From a bacterium (GTDB lineage Bacteria; Patescibacteriota; Microgenomatia; UBA8517), in contig JAKAKU010000005.1 in the NCBI GenBank assembly GCA_021824385.1, forward strand, positions 1-5,675: a stretch of 5,675 bases of DNA. The letters are read 5' to 3'. Made by a program: the position numbers and the translations under genes. Numbering within the stretch: position 1 is the first letter of the stretch; each line of letters begins with the position of its first letter. Shown in pieces: positions 1 through 4,712 of the stretch. The notes beneath the pieces were generated by a model that saw nothing but the letters and a program-made list of their open reading frames with translations, made no database searches and was not told the DNA's origin.

Positions 1-741
1 TTCTTCGTTAACTTTAAGTTCACCGCGCTCTACTCTTCCAGTTACTACTGTTCCTCGTCCTTTGATCGAGAATACATCTTCAACCGGCATAAGGAATGGT
101 TTATCAGTTTCTCGTTTTGGATCTGGAATGTAACTGTCAACTGCTGCCATAAGATCAAGAATCTTTTGTTCATATTCTTTGTCACCTTCCAAAGCTTTAA
201 GAGCTGAACCTCGAATCACTGGAATTTCGTCACCTGGGAATTGATATTTCTTCAAGAGTTCTCGAACTTCATCTTCAACGAGATCAATAAGTTCTGCGTC
301 ATCTACCATGTCGCATTTGTTCAAGAAAACAACCAATGCTGGAACGTTAACCTGACGAGCCAAAATAACGTGTTCTCGAGTTTGAGGCATCATTCCATCG
401 GCTGCAGAGACTACGAGGATAGCTCCGTCCATTTGAGCAGCACCAGTGATCATGTTTTTGATATAGTCAGCATGTCCAGGAGCATCAATGTGAGCATAAT
501 GACGCTTTTCTGTTTCGTATTCTACGTGGGTGATGTTAATGGTAACACCACGAGCCTTTTCTTCTGGAGCGTTATCGATTTGATCGTAAGCCATTGGCTT
601 GGTACTGTTTCCAGGTTGCTTTGCAAGCACGGTAGCGATTGCTGAAGTAAGAGTTGTTTTTCCGTGATCAACGTGACCAATAGTCCCAATATTTACGTGG
701 GGCTTTGTTCGTTCAAAATGCTGTTTTGTATCTGCTGCCAT
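1..741 (-). CDS. tuf: Elongation factor Tu, N-terminal 247 residues (3' end outside window)
   Basis: EF-Tu is the GTPase that carries aminoacyl-tRNA to the ribosomal A site. The 247 codons present cover the whole G domain and the start of domain II, out of roughly 395 residues usual for the family. Visible motifs are the P-loop GHVDHGKT (residues 22-29), switch I ending ARGVTI (63-68), DAPGH (86-90) with the catalytic His90, NKCD (141-144) and SAL (179-181). Domain II begins near residue 200, and [13 protein letters not shown] is seen close to the window edge. The ATG at 741 gives the family-typical start [17 protein letters not shown]. No Shine-Dalgarno sequence lies directly before it. The frame stays open upstream to an ATG at 813, but such an extension is not known in EF-Tu. 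The gene has its own strong promoter (834-862) and is separated from fusA by six genes, which is unusual. Identification is certain. Confidence 0.98.
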   Translation of the reverse strand, partial: MAADTKQHFERTKPHVNIGTIGHVDHGKTTLTSAIATVLAKQPGNSTKPMAYDQIDNAPEEKARGVTINITHVEYETEKRHYAHIDAPGHADYIKNMITGAAQMDGAILVVSAADGMMPQTREHVILARQVNVPALVVFLNKCDMVDDAELIDLVEDEVRELLKKYQFPGDEIPVIRGSALKALEGDKEYEQKILDLMAAVDSYIPDPKRETDKPFLMPVEDVFSIKGRGTVVTGRVERGELKVNEE

Positions 742-809
742 ATGAGTGAAATTGTATTTTAGCGGGTCTGAGCGTAAATGCAAGAAGCAAATTTGCCGTA
801 AACCCTCCT

Positions 810-823
810 GCATATTTCTATGC
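810..823 (-). promoter_or_regulatory. Stem-loop at the 5' end of the tuf leader
   Basis: The RNA would read GCATA-GAAA-TATGC, a perfect 5-bp stem closed by a GAAA (GNRA-type) tetraloop. It begins about 4 nt after the predicted transcription start. An AGGAGG (809-804) follows directly, but lies 62 nt before the tuf ATG. A 5'-terminal hairpin could stabilise the mRNA or affect ribosome loading. The function is inferred. Confidence 0.5.
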
Positions 824-833
824 AAGTGAGGCT

Positions 834-862
834 ATTATGCACAAAAGAAAACCAAGTGTCAA
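834..862 (-). promoter_or_regulatory. tuf promoter, near-consensus sigma70 type
   Basis: On the minus strand, TTGACA (862-857) is followed by a 17-nt spacer and CATAAT (839-834). The predicted transcription start is near 827, giving a tuf leader of about 86 nt. A perfect -35, ideal spacing and 5/6 match in the -10 imply strong constitutive transcription. This is what tuf would need once uncoupled from fusA. Confidence 0.85.
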
Positions 863-891
863 CAGGAGAAGTGTTTTTCAGCGTAATATTT

Positions 892-920
892 TTGACAAAC
901 GACGAGCTGAATGGTATTAT
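892..920 (+). promoter_or_regulatory. Promoter of the SDR-like gene
   Basis: TTGACA (892-897), a 17-nt spacer and TATTAT (915-920). The predicted start is near 927, giving a leader of about 24 nt with AGGAGG at 940-945. It is divergent from the tuf promoter. The two -35 boxes are 29 bp apart. Confidence 0.85.
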
Positions 921-939
921 AGGACATTGTTCATATCAT

Positions 940-945
940 AGGAGG
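940..945 (+). promoter_or_regulatory. Consensus Shine-Dalgarno of the SDR-like gene
   Basis: A full AGGAGG lies five nt before the ATG at 951. It fixes that start and shows that the organism uses canonical Shine-Dalgarno initiation. That supports the start choices made elsewhere in the window. Confidence 0.85.
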
Positions 946-950
946 ACTGT

Positions 951-1652
951 ATGTCTATTTTGAATTTGCTAGACGGCACTGGTAAAAAAGTCGTTATTTT
1001 TGGTATCAACTCAACTTTTGGGTTGCAAATAGAAACGGCCCTTCTCGATCTCGGGTTTGAAGTGTGGGGAACATATTTCCACACGGACGAGATAACGGAG
1101 CCTCATCGCATCAAATGTGACTTTCGTGATGTATTACAAATACAGGAAATGATGGGTGGTCTACCCGCGACATTTGATGCCATCGTGAATTGTGCTGTCC
1201 CACCATATGAAGACAACGATCAGAATGTTCACGACCTTGGCCCTATCTATGATGGTCTGACCTATGCGTTTGAAATGCTTTGGTCACGCTTAACTGAATG
1301 GGGCAAGATTGTTCACATTGGCGGTCAAACGACCGAAACAACCGACATCAAAGGAGCGCACGACTATACCCGAACGCTGATTGACCTACATAAATGGGGT
1401 ATGGAATTCAATGAGCAACACGCCCGGCAAAACCATGTTTCATTTGTTAGCTATTGTCTCGGCATGTCCGAGACCCGGGAACTTGATACATGGTCGCCTG
1501 AGATACTGGCACTGTATCACCAAAAAGTTCCGGTTTTCGTTCTGCCAGAATGGTTGGCGTTAAGTGTAGTAACAAGTATTGCAATTCCTTTCCCTGCCAC
1601 CAAGCAGGTGTGGAATCCAAACAGTTACCGAGCCTTGGTCGTACGACCATAA
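951..1652 (+). CDS. Short-chain dehydrogenase/reductase-like protein with altered active site
   Basis: This 233-aa protein has the size and layout of a classical SDR Rossmann enzyme, a family that uses NAD(P)(H) to oxidise or reduce alcohols and carbonyls. The first strand and dinucleotide-binding turn read VVIFGINSTFG (residues 14-24), a variant of TGxxxGxG. CDF (56-58) sits where the adenine-contacting acidic residue is expected, and IVNCA (78-82) replaces NNAG. IVHIGG (120-125) is the strand that normally carries the catalytic Ser, but no clear Ser is present. Tyr139 fits the catalytic Tyr, yet the Lys four residues later is Leu143 (YTRTL). LGMSET (170-175) resembles the PGxxxT segment. 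It may therefore bind a cofactor without ordinary catalysis, or use a different substrate mechanism. The start is fixed by AGGAGG five nt upstream. The gene is monocistronic, divergent from tuf and closed by its own terminator. The fold is fairly secure; the substrate is unknown. Confidence 0.75.
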   Translation: MSILNLLDGTGKKVVIFGINSTFGLQIETALLDLGFEVWGTYFHTDEITEPHRIKCDFRDVLQIQEMMGGLPATFDAIVNCAVPPYEDNDQNVHDLGPIYDGLTYAFEMLWSRLTEWGKIVHIGGQTTETTDIKGAHDYTRTLIDLHKWGMEFNEQHARQNHVSFVSYCLGMSETRELDTWSPEILALYHQKVPVFVLPEWLALSVVTSIAIPFPATKQVWNPNSYRALVVRP

Positions 1653-1672
1653 GACAGTGAAGTAACCAAAAG

Positions 1673-1698
1673 CCGTCTCGATTTTGAGACGGTTTTTT
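1673..1698 (+). terminator. Intrinsic terminator of the SDR-like gene
   Basis: A perfect 7-bp stem CCGTCTC/GAGACGG (1673-1679 and 1686-1692) with a 6-nt loop is followed by six T (1693-1698), 20 nt past the stop codon. Read on the minus strand, a short CTTTT follows the same stem, so it may also work weakly as a second terminator in that direction. Confidence 0.9.
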
Positions 1699-1705
1699 AA
1701 TGCAC

Positions 1706-1735
1706 AAAAAATGGCTCAGAATATTTTTCTGAGCC
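1706..1735 (-). terminator. Intrinsic terminator of the 134-aa protein gene
   Basis: A perfect 9-bp stem GGCTCAGAA/TTCTGAGCC (1713-1721 and 1727-1735) with a 5-nt loop. On the minus strand it is followed by A and then six T (1711-1706). It is arranged tail to tail with the plus-strand terminator, 14 nt away. Confidence 0.88.
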
Positions 1736-1759
1736 AAAAGATAACTATACTAATAGACA

Positions 1760-2164
1760 CTATGAGAGGAACATACGATGGCTCTCAATGAACCGCTCTA
1801 CCTGTGAAAAGCCGCTTAAAGATGACATGATGGTTAGCAGCTCCTTTATCATCGCCAACGTCTCTTGGGGTGAATGAGCTACAGGCAATGCCTCAGGACG
1901 CTCATCGCGAGTCCAGTGTACAATTCCCCTTGTCCACTGTAGACGGACAAACTTTCTACTATTAGCTACCCAGTAGACGAATTCACACTGAATCATAAAG
2001 TAGAAATCGTCCGAACAGTCAGGATGATTAAACACCATGACCCCGTTCACGCCGCTGTTGTATCCCATTAACTGTAACCCCACCAACAAGTCATCGCCAA
2101 TTGCGAGGGCAGCCCGCGCAATTAATTGAGAAGCAAAATCATCGGGTAGCATCAGGTCAGGCAT
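1760..2164 (-). CDS. Hypothetical protein, 134 aa
   Basis: I do not recognise a family. The protein is soluble, with no signal peptide or membrane segment. Residues 1-35 look helical and acidic. Residues 38-85 alternate hydrophobic and polar residues and are rich in aromatics (FYFMIQCEFVYWV at 54-66, W77, W84), suggesting a beta-sheet core. Residues 98-128 look helical again. An alpha-beta-alpha small domain is the best description. Cys50 and Cys60 with His47 are not spaced as an obvious metal site. The ATG at 2164 is supported by AAAGGGG (2178-2172) seven nt upstream, which is better placed than the Met at residue 5. The gene has its own promoter (2197-2225) and terminator (1706-1735). It converges on the SDR-like gene. 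The protein is probably real, because the frame is flanked by transcription signals at both ends. Its function is unknown. Confidence 0.75.
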   Translation of the reverse strand: MPDLMLPDDFASQLIARAALAIGDDLLVGLQLMGYNSGVNGVMVFNHPDCSDDFYFMIQCEFVYWVANSRKFVRLQWTRGIVHWTRDERPEALPVAHSPQETLAMIKELLTIMSSLSGFSQVERFIESHRMFLS

Positions 2165-2196
2165 ACTGCAGCCCCTTTCTATTTAAATGACAGGAT

Positions 2197-2225
2197 ATTC
2201 TAGTGCACGTAGGCTAAAAAGTCAA
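2197..2225 (-). promoter_or_regulatory. Promoter of the 134-aa protein gene
   Basis: On the minus strand, TTGACT (2225-2220), a 17-nt spacer and TAGAAT (2202-2197). The predicted leader is about 26 nt. It lies downstream of the ClpP-like gene's terminator, so this gene is independently transcribed. Confidence 0.75.
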
Positions 2226-2260
2226 TTATAGGATATCTCAAACTTCTACAAAGGTTTGCA

Positions 2261-2289
2261 ATAAAATAGGCTCAGGAAGTCCCTGAGCC
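2261..2289 (-). terminator. Terminator-like hairpin after the ClpP-like gene
   Basis: A perfect 8-bp stem GGCTCAGG/CCTGAGCC (2269-2276 and 2282-2289) with a 5-nt loop, 15 nt past the stop. On the minus strand it is followed by TATTTTATT, an interrupted T tract, so termination may be less than complete. The stem shares GGCTCAG with the terminator at 1713-1735. Confidence 0.75.
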
Positions 2290-2304
2290 CGCTATGCAGA
2301 TGAA

Positions 2305-2832
2305 TTAGCTAAAAACGTTATCAACCAAGCCGAGTTTTAGCGCCCGTTCAGCATTGAACGTCGTGTTTTTATCCATCATCTTTTTCAATTCTTTTCGATC
2401 AATTCCGTGAACATGATGGACAACATGATCCAAATAGATAGCTTGCCAATCTTTCAGCTGAGTAATTTGTTCAGCTAGTGCAGTCCCTTCAAGACTTTTT
2501 TTCTCGGTGAAGACACTTTGCATTGGATGCAATGTCATTGTGCACCGAGCACCCATGGATCTTTGTTTCCCGAGTAGGAAAATAGGTATCGCCATTGAGC
2601 TCACTTGACCGTATCCAACTGTGTTCAGAGGAATATTGTTTGCTGCGACCCAGTCACAAAATGCAAAACCGGCCTCACAATTACCTCCGTTCGAATAAAT
2701 CTCAAACAAGATCGGGGCATCAGAGTCCTCATCAGCAAGTTTACTCAGCGCCTCAACCAATTTCTTCATTTCGTAAGCACTAACTTCCTCGTTCCACAAT
2801 CTGACGAGTCGTTTACTTTGTGTTTCAGCCAC
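2305..2832 (-). CDS. ClpP-like serine protease (S14 / ClpP-crotonase fold), short and with altered acid residue
   Basis: This 175-aa protein follows the ClpP pattern. ClpP is the peptidase barrel that degrades proteins unfolded by a Clp ATPase. SNGG (47-50) matches the substrate-binding SPGG segment. GQVSSMA (75-81) carries the nucleophile Ser79, LHP (101-103) the catalytic His102, and FNAERALKLGLVD (159-171) the C-terminal helix-turn. The triad Asp position aligns best with Asn156 in MDKNTTF, with Asp154 two residues earlier as an alternative. The N-terminal axial-loop region of housekeeping ClpP, usually about 195-205 aa long in total, is missing. This resembles the shorter phage- and accessory-type members. 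The longest frame begins at an ATG at 2844. However, GGAGG lies inside that extension, exactly five nt before the GTG at 2832, so I take the GTG as the start. No Clp ATPase gene is nearby. The gene has its own promoter and hairpin terminator. Confidence 0.82.
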   Translation of the reverse strand: MAETQSKRLVRLWNEEVSAYEMKKLVEALSKLADEDSDAPILFEIYSNGGNCEAGFAFCDWVAANNIPLNTVGYGQVSSMAIPIFLLGKQRSMGARCTMTLHPMQSVFTEKKSLEGTALAEQITQLKDWQAIYLDHVVHHVHGIDRKELKKMMDKNTTFNAERALKLGLVDNVFS

Positions 2833-2837
2833 AAAAA

Positions 2838-2842
2838 CCTCC
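2838..2842 (-). promoter_or_regulatory. Shine-Dalgarno deciding the GTG start of the ClpP-like gene
   Basis: GGAGG (2842-2838) overlaps the upstream ATG at 2844 and sits five nt before the GTG at 2832. The same five-nt spacing is seen at the SDR-like gene. No Shine-Dalgarno sequence precedes the ATG itself (TCCTCAATG). Confidence 0.8.
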
Positions 2843-2867
2843 ATTGAGGACTAAATACTGAATGAAT

Positions 2868-2897
2868 ATTGTATCACACTATGAGTTATTCTGTGAA
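2868..2897 (-). promoter_or_regulatory. Promoter of the ClpP-like gene
   Basis: On the minus strand, TTCACA (2897-2892), an 18-nt spacer and TACAAT (2873-2868), with a predicted leader of about 29 nt to the GTG. The -10 is good and the -35 is moderate. It starts just past the upstream gene's terminator. Confidence 0.6.
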
Positions 2898-2905
2898 TTT
2901 TGGGC

Positions 2906-2933
2906 AAAAAAAGAAGCCGGCATAGTTGCCGAC
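2906..2933 (-). terminator. Intrinsic terminator of the 165-aa protein gene
   Basis: On the minus strand, a 7-bp stem GTCGGCA/TGCCGGC with one G-U pair and a 4-nt loop (2933-2916) is followed by TTCTTTTTTT (2915-2906). It lies 19 nt past the stop. Confidence 0.85.
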
Positions 2934-2952
2934 TCCCAGTGAGCTTAAATCC

Positions 2953-3450
2953 TCAGCTTTCTACTATTTTTTTACTCAGAACTTCCAGAATCAATGCTTT
3001 ATATGCTTCCTCGGCATCTGAGTGTACATTTGATACCGTCTTGAATACTGGGGCGAGAATTTGCGGAACTTGGTTAGTTACCACTTTCCCGGCTAAAAGA
3101 CCCGTATGAAAAGCTGCCAGTGTTTTCAAGTCGAGACCGCTCAAGGCAATCTCCACAACTTTTCTGCGTGCAGTCGCTTCCTGCGCAGCTAGGGTCCTAA
3201 GCATTGTTTCTTGTGCCAAAACCGATTGAATGGCAATTTGAAATGGAACTTTGTAGTCCGCTTTGGGAACACGACACATTGACATTCGCTCCGCAGCTTG
3301 TTCGGTCATTTGGAATATGGCGTTCAGGCTCGGGTTATTTTCGTAATACCCCACGCTCTCCAGCTCCAACCCAATCCTACAGACTTCCAAGTACGGAAGC
3401 GATGACATAAGGGCCAGAACCATGTGTGTCCGTTCGTCTTGACTAAACAT
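2953..3450 (-). CDS. Hypothetical helical protein, 165 aa
   Basis: No family is recognised. The sequence looks almost wholly alpha-helical and soluble: a helix at about 5-33, another at 41-58, a long helix at 68-104 rich in Ala, Gln, Glu and Arg (QSVLAQETMLRTLAAQEATA, 75-94), then helices at 108-121, 127-140 and 144-163. There is no signal peptide or membrane segment. The 75-104 helix could be amphipathic and used for packing or oligomerisation. The longest frame starts at a GTG at 3465. That GTG lies within or beside GTGGGGAG, which reads as a Shine-Dalgarno seven nt before the ATG at 3450, so the ATG is preferred and gives MFSQDERTHM. The gene ends in TGA. It has its own promoter (3486-3514), whose -35 overlaps the shared CCCATAGCTT motif, and a clear terminator. 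Function is unknown. Confidence 0.72.
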   Translation of the reverse strand: MFSQDERTHMVLALMSSLPYLEVCRIGLELESVGYYENNPSLNAIFQMTEQAAERMSMCRVPKADYKVPFQIAIQSVLAQETMLRTLAAQEATARRKVVEIALSGLDLKTLAAFHTGLLAGKVVTNQVPQILAPVFKTVSNVHSDAEEAYKALILEVLSKKIVES

Positions 3451-3485
3451 TCTTTTACTCCCCACTTATAAATCGGATTTGAAAA

Positions 3486-3514
3486 ATTTTAGCACAAAAA
3501 ACGAGTAAAATCAA
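3486..3514 (-). promoter_or_regulatory. Promoter of the 165-aa protein gene
   Basis: On the minus strand, TTGATT (3514-3509), a 17-nt spacer and TAAAAT (3491-3486). TGC immediately before the -10 makes it an extended -10 promoter. The predicted leader is about 29 nt. The motif CCCATAGCTT (3522-3513) abuts and overlaps the -35. Confidence 0.78.
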
Positions 3515-3522
3515 GCTATGGG
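3513..3522 (-). repeat. Shared promoter motif CCCATAGCTT, copy 1
   Basis: An exact 10-nt match with the copies at 4285-4294 and 4711-4720. It lies 22 nt upstream of the -10 of the 165-aa protein gene and overlaps the first two bases of its -35. It is a candidate regulator binding site. Confidence 0.55.
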
Positions 3523-3545
3523 ATATTGTGTTAGCAATACAAATC

Positions 3546-3577
3546 AAAAAAAATTCCCGTGAGTTGTAGCTCACGGG
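3546..3577 (-). terminator. Intrinsic terminator of the four-helix membrane protein gene
   Basis: A perfect 8-bp stem CCCGTGAG/CTCACGGG (3556-3563 and 3570-3577) with a 6-nt loop. On the minus strand it is followed by AA and then eight T (3553-3546), 19 nt past the stop. This is the strongest terminator in the window. Confidence 0.93.
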
Positions 3578-3596
3578 TGTGTCACAAACCTAGCTA

Positions 3597-4226
3597 TCAG
3601 CTAAAATCAGGGCGCATATCCCCCAGTTGGTATTTGGCGTCGCTCGCGCGCATTATCGCAGCCGTCGTGAAAATTGCCCCGCCCAAACTCAAAATCAGGG
3701 GTAAGGCCAAAATTACAATGTACCCAAAACTTTTGTTCTTGCGGAGGCCATTCCCTAAACTGGCAATTGCCTTGGGAAGAACGCGGGCAGCAGTAGTAAC
3801 ATTGTGTACCATGGCAAACGAGTTGTACGCCGCTACACCAATGGACAACGCATCTTTCCGCTTCCATGCTTGAGACAGTGAATGTGCCGTAATGGCAGCC
3901 CCTATACCCAAAAGTGGAACAATGATGAGGCTATTTGCCAAATCAAACACGTTCTGCACGATCAAGGTCACTTCTTCAGGCTCCAATGCCCGTTTCAAAA
4001 ATACCTTTGCAAGAAATTCAAATGCATGAATTTGCTGCGTCACGAAAACGATAACCACCGCATACACGATAAAGAAACCGATGACAGCCATAGCTGCCCC
4101 ACACCAAATCAAAAAGCGGATATGCGCAGGCAAATCTCGCTTTTCCGTCCAGTACATGCCCGAAACAAACGCATTCCAACACGATATGACGAAATTCAGG
4201 ACAAGTACGAGAGCTAATCCACCCAC
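3597..4226 (-). CDS. Predicted integral membrane protein with about four transmembrane helices, 209 aa
   Basis: The protein should sit in the cytoplasmic membrane. Hydrophobic segments are seen at about residues 2-24, 38-63, 96-115 and 168-192. The 25-37 loop (YWTEKRDLPAHIR) carries several charges. A soluble, partly acidic stretch (64-95, with EPEE at 82-85) separates helices two and three. A basic, polar region (118-166, with WKRKD and GLRKNK) separates three and four. WNA at 17-19 and VYAVV at 54-58 recall small uncharacterised bacterial and phage membrane proteins, but I cannot name a family. The start is GTG at 4226, chosen because AGGAGG (4240-4235) lies eight nt upstream and no ATG is better placed. 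The next gene upstream on the same strand is also a membrane protein, but the two are separated by a terminator and a promoter. Transport or phage-related roles cannot be told apart. Confidence 0.75.
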   Translation of the reverse strand: MGGLALVLVLNFVISCWNAFVSGMYWTEKRDLPAHIRFLIWCGAAMAVIGFFIVYAVVIVFVTQQIHAFEFLAKVFLKRALEPEEVTLIVQNVFDLANSLIIVPLLGIGAAITAHSLSQAWKRKDALSIGVAAYNSFAMVHNVTTAARVLPKAIASLGNGLRKNKSFGYIVILALPLILSLGGAIFTTAAIMRASDAKYQLGDMRPDFS

Positions 4227-4234
4227 TGTCGTTT

Positions 4235-4240
4235 CCTCCT
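4235..4240 (-). promoter_or_regulatory. Shine-Dalgarno supporting the GTG start at 4226
   Basis: A full AGGAGG lies eight nt before the GTG. It is the only convincing ribosome binding site near this gene's 5' end and decides the non-ATG start. Confidence 0.8.
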
Positions 4241-4251
4241 ACTAAAGGTGT

Positions 4252-4267
4252 ACTCTCATTGGAGAGT
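4252..4267 (-). promoter_or_regulatory. Perfect inverted repeat in the leader or promoter of the membrane protein gene
   Basis: On the minus strand it reads ACTCTC-CAAT-GAGAGT, a 6-bp perfect stem with a 4-nt spacer. If the promoter is TTGCAA/TATACT (4296-4301 and 4274-4279), it forms a hairpin at the very 5' end of the mRNA. If the -10 is instead TCCAAT (4263-4258), it covers the -10 and would look like an operator. No T tract follows, so it is not a terminator. Confidence 0.5.
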
Positions 4268-4273
4268 CGAAAT

Positions 4274-4301
4274 AGTATATATCAAAGCTATGGGGTTGCA
4301 A
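4274..4301 (-). promoter_or_regulatory. Candidate promoter of the membrane protein gene
   Basis: On the minus strand, TTGCAA (4301-4296), a 16-nt spacer and TATACT (4279-4274). The shared CCCATAGCTT motif (4294-4285) falls inside the spacer. An alternative is TTGATA (4284-4279) with a 16-nt spacer and the weak TCCAAT (4263-4258). That alternative would restore the motif-to--10 distance of the two sister promoters and give a 25-nt leader. The sequence alone does not settle which is used. Confidence 0.5.
4285..4294 (-). repeat. Shared promoter motif CCCATAGCTT, copy 2
   Basis: An exact 10-nt match extended to ACCCCATAGCTT, as in copy 3 apart from flanks. It lies 59 nt before the GTG start of the four-helix membrane protein gene, against 63 and 64 nt for the other two copies. 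Confidence 0.55.
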
Positions 4302-4319
4302 GTGGTAGTTTTTGAGCAC

Positions 4320-4349
4320 AAAAGAAGGTTCAGAGGATCACTCTGAACC
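4320..4349 (-). terminator. Intrinsic terminator of the 95-aa membrane protein gene
   Basis: A perfect 9-bp stem GGTTCAGAG/CTCTGAACC (4327-4335 and 4341-4349) with a 5-nt loop. On the minus strand it is followed by TTCTTTT (4326-4320). It lies 10 nt past the stop. It is also the first terminator that transcripts running on from fusA would meet. Confidence 0.87.
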
Positions 4350-4359
4350 TATAAAAAAA

Positions 4360-4647
4360 TTAACCGTAAACCATTAAGACAACTACCAAAACGAACACGG
4401 CAATGGCAACAGCGATATATTTCCAGTTAGGAGGATCTGAAATATAGACTGTTTCCGTATCCCCAACTTTGATTCTGTCATATTCTTCGGCGCTGACAAT
4501 TTTATGTTCGCCTGTTTTAAGAAAAATATGGTGAACCCGCTGTCGTTTCAGAGGAAAATCATGATGTATCATCATTTTTCCATTTAAGGGCTGGGGAATT
4601 GGCGTTTCGATCTTGCTGCCAACCTCTCCCGTAACAGTTTTCGACAT
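4360..4647 (-). CDS. Small C-terminally anchored membrane protein, 95 aa
   Basis: This is not a recognised family. Residues 1-74 are polar and hydrophilic, with a His-rich basic stretch (MMIHHDFPLKRQRVHHIF, 25-42) and a charged segment HKIVSAEEYDRIKVGDTE (48-65). Residues 76-93 form one strongly hydrophobic helix (YIAVAIAVFVLVVVLMVY, 77-94) that ends one residue before the C-terminus. There is no N-terminal signal peptide, so the likely topology is tail-anchored with the soluble part in the cytoplasm. The ATG at 4647 is preceded by GAGGGGG (4658-4652). It is the first gene after fusA, with an 81-bp gap that holds a promoter but no terminator, so it may be transcribed both from its own promoter and by readthrough from fusA. 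Function is unknown. Confidence 0.7.
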   Translation of the reverse strand: MSKTVTGEVGSKIETPIPQPLNGKMMIHHDFPLKRQRVHHIFLKTGEHKIVSAEEYDRIKVGDTETVYISDPPNWKYIAVAIAVFVLVVVLMVYG

Positions 4648-4683
4648 ACTACCCCCTCGTGGGCCTCACTAAATCGATGGGTT

Positions 4684-4712
4684 ATTTTAACACACAGTAA
4701 TTGGGAGAACAA
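4684..4712 (-). promoter_or_regulatory. Promoter of the 95-aa membrane protein gene
   Basis: On the minus strand, TTGTTC (4712-4707), a 17-nt spacer and TAAAAT (4689-4684). TGT before the -10 makes it an extended -10 promoter. The predicted leader is about 30 nt. The CCCATAGCTT motif (4720-4711) overlaps the -35 exactly as at the promoter at 3486-3514. Confidence 0.68.

Noticed and set aside
241..645. 134-codon plus-strand open frame inside tuf
   Set aside because: It is antisense to the conserved EF-Tu G domain, has no promoter or ribosome binding site, and is a shadow of tuf codon usage.
1..813. tuf starting at an in-frame ATG at 813, adding 24 residues
   Set aside because: The extension does not resemble any known EF-Tu N-terminus. 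The ATG at 741 begins the family-typical sequence. The upstream ATG falls within the hairpin only about 14 nt from the predicted transcription start.
1673..1735. Tandem hairpins read as an integron attC site or transposon end
   Set aside because: Each hairpin has a T tract on the side expected for the converging gene, and no integrase core sites were seen. Paired terminators explain them.
1447..1737. 96-codon minus-strand open frame overlapping the SDR-like gene
   Set aside because: It runs across both terminators, has no Shine-Dalgarno and opposes a gene with clear motifs.
2876..2885. Possible fourth copy of the shared promoter motif (ACTATGAG in plus orientation) before the ClpP-like gene
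   Set aside because: It differs at several positions and its distance to the -10 is unlike the two best copies.
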